Below, one piece after another: positions 32,111-42,069 of a DNA stretch of 64,000 nt. The notes beneath the pieces were generated by a model that saw only the letters and a program-made list of their open reading frames with translations, was not told the origin of the DNA and searched no databases. Numbering within the stretch: position 1 is the first letter of the stretch; every line of letters starts with the position of its first letter. The stretch comes from Rhizomys pruinosus (Eukaryota; Chordata; Mammalia; Rodentia; Spalacidae), in contig VZQC01009608.1 in NCBI GenBank assembly GCA_009823505.1, positions 189,884-253,883 on the forward strand, in the 5' to 3' direction. Position numbers and translations under genes: made by a program.

Positions 32111-33350
32111 AGTGTGACCCCAGCCAGTCTTTCCTCCTGTTGATTTTTCTCTGGGATTCTGTCACCGTGACAGGAAGCTGACGGACACACCATGTCACCA
32201 TGCCTCTCTTCCACGGGTTCTCCTCCGAAGAGTAATTGGCCTGTCCAGGAGGCCTTTCTAAACCTGACAGCTGCTCGCCATCTTTCACCACGTCTCTAAA
32301 GGAAGATCCAGCTTCCCTAACCTTAGAGGAGGCTCTTGCTTGCTTTGTTGGTAGTCGGAATGTCCTGTCAAACACGAGATTGCGCTTTGTCTAGTTGAAG
32401 GAGACTGTTGGGGCCGTGGCAAGGCCAGCTGGAGCTCTTAATACTCAGCTCTGGCTGAGGGCTTGATGAGTGTGGCCAGTACTGCTGGGATCCTCAAGTC
32501 AGAATCTGCCCGACCCCCGTGGTGAGTCGGAACTGTTGTTCAGTTCTTCAGTGTGACCCTCCAAATCCTCGTTACGACTATGAAGGCCTATCCTGGATCT
32601 GGAAGGAAGAAGACTTGTGCATCAAAGCTGACCTCATGTCCCCTCCAGGCTACATCTGGGCTGAAAGAACAGTATGTATTTGGACAAACCATTCCTGAAG
32701 CAAAGAGAAAACGGCTAAGAGTTGGCAGAATACCAATGGCTCCTAAAGCCTTGGGTCAGATGAAGCATGGTAAACGCCACCCTGCACTGTCGGAGGAAGT
32801 GCTCTGTGGAGCCGGATGTCCCCAGAGGTGGCAGCACACGGGGCAGCACCCTCCACATAGGACGGAATGCTGGCAAGAGAAACACACCCTGTCTCACTTT
32901 TTCTGCAACCCCCCCACCCCCCGCCCCGTTCTCCGGCTGGCTGCGTCATCTGGCCGCCTCTTCATCCTGACCCGACACTTGGATACACCTACAGAGGACA
33001 CAGGACTGAGGCAGCTGTGGTCCGCACTCATTTTGTGTTTTGTTCTCAACAGAGTGTGAGTGCAGAAGGCAGAGTGAGTTAGGAAGAACTGAAGATGAGG
33101 CCCTGTACGACAAGAGAGAGAACTGAGTCTGCTCATTAACCGAAGGGGTCAGGTGGGAATGCCTGGGGCAGGAGATGATGTGACCTCTGGGGCCATGGCT
33201 ATGTCCTAGAGAAAGAAAGTGGCTAGGTCCACCGACAAAGCCAGGATCCTCTTCAATTAATACGGACCATGTGCCCGCTGGGACTGGGTTTGTTTCTGTC
33301 CTCAACAAACTTTCCTGGGCTGGAACCACCCTGTTTTGCACATTAAAAAG
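32111..33350. other. Low-repeat DNA with chance frames
   Basis: This stretch has the longest non-repeat open frames, 168 codons on plus (32553-33059) and 169 on minus (32946-33455). They overlap and show no domain. GC content is above the surroundings. No CpG-rich promoter or splice pattern persuades me to call a gene. Confidence 0.4.
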
Positions 33351-33354
33351 CACA

Positions 33355-33405
33355 CAGGGAGATCCTGTCTCAAAGAAACAAAAAGAAAAACAAAACAAAA
33401 CAAAA
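33355..33405 (+). mobile_element. B1 3' tail scrap
   Basis: 'gggagatcctgtctcaaaga' followed by an A/C-rich tail is the end of a B1. Confidence 0.6.
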
Positions 33406-33412
33406 AAAGCAC

Positions 33413-33617
33413 GCGGGGCTGGGGATTGTAGCTCAGTTGGCAGAGTGCTTGCCAAGCACCCATCGGCTTTAGGTTTGATTCCCAGTCACGCACAAACCAG
33501 GCACGGTGGTACACGCCTGTAATCCAGGACTTGGAAGCAAGAGGATTAGAAAGTCAAGGTCAAGGCCAGCCTGAGCTATATAAGATAATAAGTAAAACGA
33601 AATGAAATAAAAAAGAA
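33413..33617 (+). mobile_element. B4 SINE (ID head plus B1 body)
   Basis: The ID-type Pol III head 'ggggattgtagctcagttgg' with 'gcttgccaagcaccc' and 'aggtttgattcccagt' (A- and B-box like) is followed by the B1 body 'aggcacggtggtacacgcct' and an A-rich tail. Confidence 0.85.
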
Positions 33618-34570
33618 ACCGAAAGCTTCGCACACTCCTGAAACCCTTCCCTGCTCTTTCCCTTCCCCACCCTGGGAGAAAACTTCTTCATTCATGTGTG
33701 GAATCCCAATTAAACATAGTAAACAAAAGAATCCTCATACATTGTAATTTTCTTCCAGCTCCTCTTGTTTTGTTTGCTGTCTGGATTTATTGCTCAAGAA
33801 TTGTCTCCTTTAAGCATCCTCCCCTATTAGCCCAGAGATAAAAGCCATCTAGGGAAGGGAACTCCTTCAGTTCTCTTTGCCAGTTGTGAGGCAGAGCAGG
33901 CGGCTTTTACAACCGGTGCTGACATCTGTTGACTGAGCCCAGCCTGAGCCCAGCCTGCCCTGCACCCAGGCTGTGCTCCTGCCTGGAATGCAAACTGCAG
34001 CTATCAAAGGCAGAGCTGGCTTTAATAACTGCCTGGCCCAGAGCAAATTGACTTGGGCACTAGGAAAGAAATTGTGTGGTTTTAAAGCAGATGTATGTTC
34101 TTGGAGGAGTGGCTTGTAAAGCAGTACAACATGGCTTCCCCTCCTTAGCCTGCCACAGCCACCAGAGTAAACAGTGTCACTTAAGACAGCAAGATTCTGT
34201 CACAAGCTTATGGAACATTTTGTCCGCACCACAGGGTGAAACCCAAGTTAGCAGCACATATAGAAATCATTTCGTTCTCTCACGTATGCCGTCGTTTGTG
34301 AGCAAACAACATATGTCTCCACGGTTATAAACAAAGGTGTCATGTTTGCAAAACAGATCCTATATGTAGAATATCTATAAATGGGAGGAAATATGGGGTG
34401 TTGTTGGTCAGAATAATGTGAGCTGTTTCCAGCCTCATGACCTTCCTAAGGAGCAGCTCCCTTCTGGAGATGCAAGTCGGAGTTGCCACCTTGTCCTAGC
34501 CCCTCAGGATGAGCTCTGGGACTGGCTCCCCTCTGCAACCTTGAGAAAAATCAAGGACTCTGGGACTGTG
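33618..34570. other. Low-repeat DNA, conserved-looking core
   Basis: No transposon is recognised across ~950 bp. 33880-34060 is GC-balanced with a TCF-like 'atcaaagg' (about 34004), which could fit regulatory DNA, but nothing is proven. Confidence 0.35.
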
Positions 34571-34575
34571 CGTTT

Positions 34576-34674
34576 AGTAGTCAGGGTGGCACACACTTGG
34601 AATCTCAGCATCGGAGCGGCTGACGCTGGAGGATTGCAGTCTGGGGCTACACAAGGGAGACCCTATCTTTAAAA
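34576..34674 (+). mobile_element. B1 SINE, internally shortened
   Basis: 'cagggtggcacacacttgga' joins directly to 'gctggaggattgcagtctgg' and 'acaagggagaccctatcttt', so the middle is missing. Its tail was the target of the next L1. Confidence 0.7.
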
Positions 34675-35200
34675 CATTGGAACCAACCCAAATGCCCCCT
34701 AACTGATGAGTGGATAGAGAAAATGTGGTACATCTACACAGTGGAGTTCTATGCAGCAGTAAAGAAAGACGACATCATGAGCTTTGCAGGAAAATGGCTG
34801 GAGCTAGAGGACATCATGCTGAGTGAAGTAACACAGTCCCAGAAAAACAAATGAAGAATGGTATCTCTCATCTATGGATGCTAGTGCCAATTACCCAGTT
34901 GTAAGTATTTCCTGTGCATGACCCCTTGAGCTTTTGTCCAAAGCAGTTGGGAGTGATGCATCTTGGAAACAACAACAACAACAGAAAGGACTGCATCAAA
35001 GAACTGACTGAAACAGTGAACTTCTGCTAAAAACAGTCAACTTCCCCATGGAGAATATTGAGAAAGACTGAGAAAGAGATGAATAGCATGTTTGGCAGAA
35101 TGCATGAGCTCCGGAGGGGTGGGGGGATGGGGGGGACACGGGTCTAGATTTGATAAAAAAAGTATGTATAAATAAATAATAAAAAAAAAAACCATTGGAA
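34675..35200 (+). mobile_element. 5'-truncated L1 3' end
   Basis: It starts inside the last codons of ORF2 ('ggaaccaacccaaatgcccc'), passes 'aatgtggtacatctacacag' and ends with the 3'UTR: G-rich tract at 35112-35145, then 'gtctagatttgataaaa' and an A-rich tail. It shares its 3' end with the L1 at 25967-28311. A short possible TSD 'cattggaa' lies at 34675-34682 and 35193-35200. Confidence 0.85.
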
Positions 35201-35233
35201 AAGACAGTAATTGTAAAAAGAGCTAGACTGATT

Positions 35234-36085
35234 TAGGGGTGTTTTTGCTTCTTTTTGTTTTTGATACAGGGTCTCTCTGTGTGGCCCTGGCTGTCTCAGA
35301 ACTCACTGTAAGGACTTTGGCTACAAGCAGGTACTGTGCAGTCCTGTTAAGGGGAGGGAAGCAGTGGCCGCCTGTGGTCACTTCTGGGGGACTGACCTCT
35401 TGATGCAGAGGTGAGCTGGTTACTTTCGGAACCGACCTGAGAGGTACTTCCAAACCCAGGTCCTTAGCCCGGGAACAATACACTTCCATCTGGCCGTGTG
35501 CACTCACCTGCCCAGAAACTGCTGGGCTATGGACAGGAATTTCAGGCTGATGGCTGATCTTCGGTCCACAGCTACTCACAATTCACTGCACAGGTCGGTG
35601 ACCTGATCAGCCTCCTTCCACCCCCACACTAGTATACCAGGCTGGTGGTCCACTGGACCCCACCCAGCCCTAGCACACGACACTCAGGCCTGCTCCAGCC
35701 TGTACCCACGCAGAAACAATGGATCTGGGAAGGCTATGCTGGTAATGGAGAATTCACTTTATTGCATGCTGAGAGTCACCTTTATAAGCAAAATGATGTC
35801 ATCTCTCAGAGCCAGTCCCAGACTTCTGCGTCACACCGTCTGTATGCTGCTGCCTCACCTAGCGTCATGTGCCTGGACCACCAGTTGCTCCCTCATGGGG
35901 CGGGGTCAGAGGAACATCATGACTTCCATGTTATGTCCTGGGGATGCCAGCTGAAACTAGCCCCTCACTCAAACTGGATCTTCCCACAACTCACTATGTA
36001 GACCAGGCTAGCCTGAATTTAGGAGATCCACCTACTCTGGCTCCTGAGTGCTAGAATTAAAGGTGTATCCTACCACGCCCTGCTC
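35234..36085 (-). mobile_element. B1 SINE split by an LTR
   Basis: 35234-35306 ('gatacagggtctctctgtgt', '...cagaactcac') and 35995-36085 ('tatgtagaccaggctagcct' to 'accacgccctgc') are the two halves of one antisense B1. They rejoin perfectly once the LTR and one 6-bp repeat are removed. Confidence 0.95.
35307..35988 (-). mobile_element. Solo LTR, ERVK (betaretrovirus-like) type, 6-bp TSD
   Basis: The 682-bp block begins TGTAAGGA and ends TTCCCACA (TG...CA), flanked by exact ACTCAC at 35301-35306 and 35989-35994. A 6-bp TSD is usual for ERVK-class elements. On the minus strand there is a TATA-like 'ttataaag' (complement of 35780-35787) and, about 20 bp on, 'aataaag' (complement of 35757-35763). 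That close spacing is typical of LTRs with a very short R region. No internal viral genes remain, so it arose by LTR-LTR recombination. The 118-codon frames on both strands here are LTR sequence. Confidence 0.9.
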
Positions 36086-36299
36086 TCCGCCCCTGTTTTA
36101 AGGAGCATTATTTCTGAGGAAATAATGGGAATGATCTTCCTGAAAAGAGATGCCACGATCAAACAAATTTAGGAATTGTAACATTAAATGCAAGAATGTC
36201 ATGTGCTCATTGCGCTCACTGTGATCTTACAAGAGAGAAAAGAACACGCTTTCTTCCTAATTCATTTTGCCACAAAACTTTTTTTTTTACCTGTTTTTC
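36086..36299. other. Unannotated spacer
   Basis: Nothing recognised. Confidence 0.4.
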
Positions 36300-36655
36300 C
36301 CTTTATTTTTGTGTGTAGTGAGATGTGTGCAGTGTACATATGTGTGCTTTATACTCATGTGTGTGGTGAACATATGTGTGCTTTATACTTGCGTGTGGTG
36401 GAAGTTCTTGGATGGAGGCACCCAGGACATCCAGTATCCTGCTCTCTCTCCACTGTTCTTTAAGACGGTCTCTCACTGAACCTGGTAAGCTGGTCCAGTG
36501 GCTAGCGCACACCAGTGTTTCTCTTGTTCCACCTCCTACTGTGCTGGGGTTACCACTCACACAGGGCCATGTCCTGCTTCTTCAGTGAGTTCTGAGTAAT
36601 TTAACTCGAGCTGTCATGCTATGCAGTGAACACTCTTATCCATGGTACCATCTCC
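36300..36655 (-). mobile_element. B3/B4A-type SINE, long form
   Basis: A TG-rich tail with a short ~37-bp duplication ('acatatgtgtgctttatact' twice, 36337 and 36370) is followed by 'ggtaagctggtccagtggct' and 'tgtgctggggttaccactca'. It is a useful intact relative of the SINE that hosts the 68-bp minisatellite. Confidence 0.6.
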
Positions 36656-36861
36656 CCATCACCACTAAACATTTTCTTGTGGGCTGTTTCTTAGAACCAG
36701 TCTAAACATTAGAATGTAAAGTTCCTTCATCTCAAGACATTCTGTGATTCCTCTGCCCGTTAAGTCTCCCCAGTTTCCCGAATCCCCCCATCTGTTTTTG
36801 GAGACCTACCTGCGTTTAATTCCATCAAAAGGTGAGGGTTCAGTGTGTTCAGTGTGTTCGT

Positions 36862-36957
36862 CATGTTTTTCCTCTTCTCCTCCTCCTCTTCCTCCTTCTC
36901 TTCCTCCTCCTCCTTCTCCTTCTTCTATTATTATTATTATTGTTATTATTATTACAT
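36862..36957. repeat. (CCT/CTT)n then (TTA)n tract
   Basis: A pyrimidine-only run turns into a TTA/TTG run directly before a B1. Leucine/serine-rich frames here are artefacts. Confidence 0.95.
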
Positions 36958-37077
36958 GGATCCAGCTGTCCTGGAACTCAACTATATAGACCAGGCTGGC
37001 CTCGAACTCATAGAGATCTGCCTGCCTCTGCCTCCCAAGTGCTGGAATTAAAGGTGTGCACCACCATGCCTGACTCT
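36958..37077 (-). mobile_element. B1 SINE
   Basis: Antisense 'ccagctgtcctggaactcaa' to 'gtgcaccaccatgcctgact' with the A-tail side replaced by the TTA run. Confidence 0.9.
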
Positions 37078-37434
37078 TCCTTTCTTCTTTTTGTTCCCCC
37101 TGCAATGCTTTTATTTTGAAAATTCTGAAGCCCTCAGAAAAGCCTTGAGTCAACACACTCTTCACTAAGATTCCAGTTTCCTCCAGTTAGTTTCCGTGTC
37201 GCCCTCCTTTTCTCTCTACACACATGGTTGTACACACATAGTTTGTATGCTATCTGCACAATTTTATTACTGAACCATTTGAAAATAAATTACAACCATT
37301 CCAGCACTTTAAGCCCTCTCAAGGAGAGGGGCGTTCTGACCACCACCAGCACCACAACCAAGTAGGAGCATCCGATCTGTATTCTGGACTTTAATCTCTC
37401 TAAATGACCCTGAAATGTCCTTCATATATATATT
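37078..37434. other. Unannotated spacer
   Basis: No feature recognised. Confidence 0.4.
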
Positions 37435-37437
37435 CTT

Positions 37438-37662
37438 TTAATTTTTTATTTTTTATTTTTATTTTATGTTTATGAGTGTATTGTAAGCACGTATCTAAGT
37501 ACACCCCTGTCATGTAATGCCTGGGGAGGTGAGAAGAGGACGTTGGATCCCCTGGGACTTGAGTTATAGACGGTTGTTAGCCACCATGTGGGTGCTGGGA
37601 ATAAAACTGGGTTCCTCTCTGGGAGCAGCCAGTGCTCTTAACTGTGGAGCCATCTCTCGAGC
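37438..37662 (-). mobile_element. B2 SINE
   Basis: Antisense 'tatgagtgtattgtaagcac', 'gccaccatgtgggtgctggg', 'ctgtggagccatctctcgag'. Full length. Confidence 0.9.
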
Positions 37663-37667
37663 CCCTC

Positions 37668-37805
37668 TTTCCCTTTCCTTGAGACCAGATCTTACATAGC
37701 CCAGGCTGGCTTATCTTACATAGCCCAGGCTGGCTTTGAACGGCTGATCTTCAGGGCCCACTCCCAAATTCCAGGATTATAGTCCTATGTTTCTCATGCC
37801 TGACC
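37668..37805 (-). mobile_element. B1 SINE with internal 24-bp duplication
   Basis: 'atcttacatagcccaggctg' plus 'gctt' is present twice in tandem (37688-37711, 37712-37735) inside an otherwise ordinary antisense B1. Confidence 0.8.
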
Positions 37806-37889
37806 CTTTATAGATTTAAAAATGAACATACTATCATTCTAACACATAATCATTTTAAAAACTATTAATGAGTAACTTTGAACTTAGAT

Positions 37890-38047
37890 TTTTTTTTTTT
37901 TTTTTTTTTTTTGGTCTTTTTGAGACTGGGTCTCCCTGTAGCCCCAGCTGGCCTGGAACTTGCTATGTAGACCAGGGTGGCCTTGAATTTACAAGAGATC
38001 CACCTGCCTCTGCCTCCCAAGTCCTGGTATTAAAGGTATGCACCAGC
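37890..38047 (-). mobile_element. B1 SINE inserted at a re-used target word
   Basis: A T-run then 'ggtctttttgagactgggtc' to 'ggtattaaaggtatgcacca' gives a young-looking antisense B1. The target word 'tgaacttagat' precedes it (37879-37889) and a one-mismatch copy follows (38048-38058). Confidence 0.92.
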
Positions 38048-38063
38048 TGAATTTAGATCTTTT

Positions 38064-38284
38064 TAAGGATTTTTTATTTAACTTATGTGTATGAGTGTAC
38101 TGCTTGCATGTAGGTAGGTGCACCCGTGTCGTGAAATACTGCAGAGGTCAGAAGAGGGCATCAGATTCCCCTGGAACTGGAGTTAAAGACGGTTCTCAGC
38201 TGCCATGTGGGTGCTGGGAATCGAACCCAGGTCCTCTGTAAGAGCAGTCAGTACTCTTAACCGCTGAGCTATCTCTCCAGTCCC
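38064..38284 (-). mobile_element. B2 SINE with 16-bp TSD
   Basis: Antisense B2 ('tatgtgtatgagtgtactgc' to 'gagctatctctccagtcc') flanked by 'tgaa(t/c)ttagatctttt' at 38048-38063 and 38285-38300 (15/16 match). Confidence 0.93.
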
Positions 38285-38424
38285 TGAACTTAGATCTTTT
38301 AAAAATAAACTTCACTATGGATATTTGCTAGTTTAGCATCTTGTCATAGGACATGTACTGGTGGCAAGAAGCTTACTGGACTGAACACATCTTGCAATGG
38401 ATTTTTTCAAGAACTGAGGATCCA

Positions 38425-38578
38425 GCCAGGCATGGTGGCACAGGCATTTATTCCCAGCTCTTGGGAGGCAAAGGCAGGCAGATCTCTGTGAGTTCAAGGC
38501 CAGCCTGGTCTACATAGTGAGTTCCAGGCCAGCTGAGGCTACAGCAGGGAAACCCTGTCTCAAAAAGACAAAAAAAAT
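38425..38578 (+). mobile_element. B1 SINE with 10-bp TSD
   Basis: 'gccaggcatggtggcacagg' to 'accctgtctcaaaaagacaa' flanked by exact 'tgaggatcca' at 38415-38424 and 38579-38588. Confidence 0.95.
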
Positions 38579-38604
38579 TGAGGATCCAAAGAAGTTTGAG
38601 CATT

Positions 38605-39065
38605 TCATCTACTCAGACGTTTTCATCATCTTTATCCAGAACAGCCCTCCTGAATGCATCTACTCAGACGTCTGTCTTCATCATCTTTATCCAGAACAAC
38701 CCTCCTGAATGCATCTACTCAGACGTCTTCATCATCTTTATCCAGAACAACCCTCCTGAATGCAGCTACTCAGACGTCTTCATCATCTTTATCCAGAACA
38801 GCCCTTCTGAATGCATCTACTCAGACGTTTTCATCATCTTTATCCAGAATAGTCCTCCTGAATGCATCTACTCAGACATTTTCATCATCTTTATCCAGAA
38901 CAGCCCTTCTGAATGCATCTACTCAGACATTTTCATCATCTTTATCCAGAACAGCCCTTCTGAATGCATCTACTCAGACATTTTCATCATCTTTATCCAG
39001 AATAGCCCTCCTGAATGCATCTACTCAGATGTCTTCCTCATCTTTATCCAGAACAGCCCTCCTGA
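38605..39065. repeat. 51-bp minisatellite, about 9 units
   Basis: The unit core is 'ttcatcatctttatccagaa' ... 'cctcctgaatgcatctactc' 'agacg'. The first unit is 55 bp (extra TCTG); the rest are 51 bp. As 51 is 17 codons, frames of 192 (38578-39153) and 185 codons stay open in two phases. Neither has a plausible start or upstream exon, and the first begins in the B1 flank, so I do not call a gene. Confidence 0.95.
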
Positions 39066-39349
39066 CTCCTCTGCTGTCTGTGGCACATTGTCCTTCTTTA
39101 CTGGCAAGACCAGATCTTTTATTTTGCAGAATGTCAACAATTTTTACTTTGTATGATTATTTCCCCATAACTATATTCTGCTTTAACATGGGGCAGAATG
39201 TTAATAGATGACTCTCTTATTTATTTCACATTGCATCATACCACAAGGGACAGAATTACCTCACTTTGTCTCGTTGGTGGTGTGTGAGTAATGTTCAGGT
39301 TACGGTATTTGCTCTGTTTGTCTGTTACAGGGACACATTCACCCTGTGA
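39066..39349. other. Unannotated spacer
   Basis: No feature recognised between the minisatellite and the next LTR. Confidence 0.4.
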
Positions 39350-39727
39350 TGCCTGGTGGTGTTGGATGGCTTCAGTTGTCCACTTGACACTCCGGGGAAA
39401 AGGGAACCTCACTTTGGAAACGTCCTCTATTGGACCGGCCTGTTGGCATGTCTATGAGGCATTTTCTTGGTTGTTGAGTGATGTAAGAGGCCTCACTGTG
39501 GATGGTCCTGGGTTGTAGAAAACAGGCCGGGCACAGAGGAGCCAGCCAGTGAACAGTGTTCCTCCACGGTCTGTGAGCTTTATTCTGGTTCCTTTGGACA
39601 AAAGACTACTGTAAGCTAAAGTAAACCTTTCCTACTCAGACTCTACTGTAAGCTAAAGTAAACCTTTCCTACTCAGACTGGCTCTGATCAAAGTGATTTA
39701 TCACAGCAACAGGAAAGCTAACTAATA
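39350..39727 (+). mobile_element. MaLR-type LTR with 37-bp duplication
   Basis: 'cttcagttgtccacttgaca', 'gaggcattttcttggttg', 'gagccagccagtgaacagtg' and 'tttatcacagcaacaggaaa' give the LTR order. A 37-bp segment with 'taagctaaagtaaaccttt' is repeated in tandem at about 39607-39680. Confidence 0.65.
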
Positions 39728-39754
39728 ATTTGTGATCTGATGATTTATTTAGTT

Positions 39755-39832
39755 TTTTAACAGTGCTAGATATTAAACTCGGAGCCTCATGTGTCCAGGT
39801 ACCTCAGGTGCTCTACCCCTGAGTCACCCCAC
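39755..39832 (-). mobile_element. ID/B4 head scrap
   Basis: 'gtgctagatattaaactcgg' and 'gtgctctacccctgagtcac' are the antisense ID-type head. Confidence 0.6.
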
Positions 39833-40008
39833 CTCCCCCTGGCCATTTGCTATTTGAAAATTCGAGACTTATGGATAACTTGTTTTCTAATTGTTTTTTT
39901 ACCCAATGGCTTTAGGATTTCCTGGTCCTCAGATGACCCAAATATTGCATTGGGTATTTCAAAATACTATCACAAAAATACCATCACAGAAGATTTTCCC
40001 TTCTACTT

Positions 40009-40220
40009 ATTTATTACTTGTGTTTTGTGTATGAGTATACTGCATGTGTAAAAGTGCACCTACGTCATGTAGTAGCACCCATGAGGACAGAAGAGGGCAT
40101 CAGATTCCGGGCAACCAGAGTTGCAGACAGTTGTTAGCCGCCATGTGGGCCAGGATTCAACCCGGAATCCTCTGCAAGAGCATCCAGTGCTCTTAACCAC
40201 TGAGCCCTCTCTCCAGCCCC
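40009..40220 (-). mobile_element. B2 SINE with 11-bp TSD
   Basis: An antisense B2 flanked by exact 'cccttctactt' at 39998-40008 and 40221-40231. Confidence 0.94.
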
Positions 40221-40231
40221 CCCTTCTACTT

Positions 40232-41205
40232 TTTTAGCTTTCATCTCTCTATGGAGAAGAGCTCTCCCTCTCCTCTCTCTCCTCTCAAGATGTATCATGC
40301 TTTTTTTTAAATCCAGTTTTATCATCATTCTGGAAACACATCCTATGTAGTGTGTGTATGTAACATGCGCGAATGCAGAAAGCAGAGGACAACCTCCTCT
40401 TCCACCTTATCTGAGACAGAATCATCATGCGGTTTGTGTGGGGCCCAAGCCAGGCTCCTGGTCACAGAGCTTCTCCGATCTTCCCACAGGACTGCATCAG
40501 TCCCTGGGAAAGGGGAAAAGTTGGTGGCTTCCCCCAGGAGCCTACTGAGTCTCTGAAGCCTGGACCTGCCACACTCACAGGCCCCTCCAGGGCTTGCTGA
40601 CAGGATCCCAGCTCCTGCTTCTATTCCAAGCCGCAAACGAGTCTTCAGTGACCACTCATTATTAGGAAGACCTAGGAACTACATCTAGCTCTCTCATGTA
40701 ATCTATTCTTGTGCTAAATATCAAGGGATTGGTCCCTGGGTCACATGGGGAGCCAGAAAGCACTTCTCTTGTTGGACACGGGGCTCAGGATCACCACCTC
40801 TCCAGCAGAATGGCAGTGATGGATTTCAAATGACCAATAAGCAAAGGAGAAAAGAGCTGGGCAGCTGCTTTCAATGGAAAGGAGCGAGCACAGACTCACT
40901 CAGTTTGGTCAAATCCTCCAAAGTAAGTCCTGCTCTGGGTTCTCCAACTGTGGCAAGCCTGGTGCTGTGGAACTCTGTTTCAGACATAGTCAGAAACACT
41001 CTTCCATTCCTCTCAGAAAGTCTGTTTTGTTAGAGACTAACAGAAAGAAGGGGCAGCTGTGTGCCCAGATGGAGTGGGCAGGCACAGCTACCTGAAGAGT
41101 GGCAGGATCAGTTGCCATGATTGCTAATTGTGCCTAGAGTCTCTGTCTCCATGGGGATATCCATCCTGCTGTCAGAGCACCCCCAAAGGGTTAAGGACTC
41201 AGTGA
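40232..41205. other. Low-repeat DNA
   Basis: No repeat recognised. Short overlapping frames on both strands (40343-41095) lack domains. Confidence 0.4.
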
Positions 41206-41372
41206 AAAAGCCCAGGGTTTAGAGGCCAAAGCACTCAAGTTCAAATGCCATTCCTGGAAATTTACAAGGCGCAAGGCCTCGGTGACTTAATACCAGAAGA
41301 GCCTCCATCTGTACAACAAAGAGAAAAAATATCTCACAGACATGTTGTGAAAGCTACATTTAAGTATGTGTT
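41206..41372 (+). mobile_element. MIR SINE (old)
   Basis: 'actcaagttcaaatgccatt', 'tcggtgacttaata', 'gcctccatctgtacaacaaa' and 'acatgttgtgaaagctacat' give the MIR order. Confidence 0.6.
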
Positions 41373-41427
41373 CCTTTAGTAGTTAGGATTTCTTTCATTT
41401 CAGAACCCAACCTGAGCTACCTTAAGG

Positions 41428-41632
41428 AGAGAGAGAGAGAGAGTGAGAGAGAGAGAAAAGAGAGAGAGAAAGGAGAAAAAGAGGAGAGAGAAAGAAAGAG
41501 AAAGAGAGAGAGGAGAGAGACAGGAGAGAGAGAGGAGAGAGAGAGGAGAGGGAAAGGAGAGGAGAAGAGAGAGAGAGGGAAAGAGAAAGAGGAGAGAGAA
41601 AAGAAAGAGGAGAGAGAAAGGAGGAGAGAGAA
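41428..41632. repeat. ~200-bp pure purine tract (GA/GAA/GGA)
   Basis: Almost every base on the plus strand is A or G. The complementary pyrimidine frames are artefacts. Confidence 0.97.
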
Positions 41633-41671
41633 TTGTAAAGTTTCACTGATGTACCATCATTGTCTCTTTTT

Positions 41672-41760
41672 AAAAATGTATTTTTATTAATTCTTTGATT
41701 CATAGATATAATGTATTTTTAATTTTCATTAGCCATTCCTCCTAACTCCTGATGATCTAC
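41672..41760 (-). mobile_element. L1 3'-terminal scrap
   Basis: 'tatttttattaattctttga' to 'attcctcctaactcc' is the antisense 3' terminus pattern. Confidence 0.55.
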
Positions 41761-41761
41761 A

Positions 41762-41765
<4 letters not shown>

Positions 41766-41796
<31 letters not shown>

Positions 41797-41802
41797 GCAC
41801 AT
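41766..41802. repeat. (CA)n microsatellite
   Basis: A CA run ending in CGCACGCAC. Confidence 0.95.
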
Positions 41803-42069
41803 TTTATGATCCATTTTTAACAATAACCCACGGAGTCCAGTCTGTGCCGCACATGTGTGCACAGGTGCGTGTGCCCATCCATGTGCGCTGGAGCATGGTC
41901 AGCCTACCCGGCCTACCCTTAAAGCGAACTGACACTCCTCCCCTGGCGGCCATAACCCCTCCTCACCCTTCACCCCTCCTCACCCATCCTCACCCCTCCC
42001 GACTCCCGCTAGAACTTTGACCTGGCTTGGTCTCCTGCAAGCAAACACAGCTGCTAGGCGCTCTGGAGA

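Noticed and set aside
32553..33455. 168- and 169-codon frames on opposite strands
   Set aside because: They overlap each other, show no recognisable domain, and the minus frame runs into SINE sequence. Chance frames in GC-richer DNA explain them.
33413..33495. Functional tRNA or Pol III gene (ID head with A/B-box-like words)
   Set aside because: It is the tRNA-derived head of a B4 SINE with a B1 body and A-tail. No cloverleaf with proper acceptor pairing is evident.
35307..35988. A 118-codon gene on either strand
   Set aside because: The segment is a solo LTR with TG...CA ends and a 6-bp TSD; the frames are incidental.
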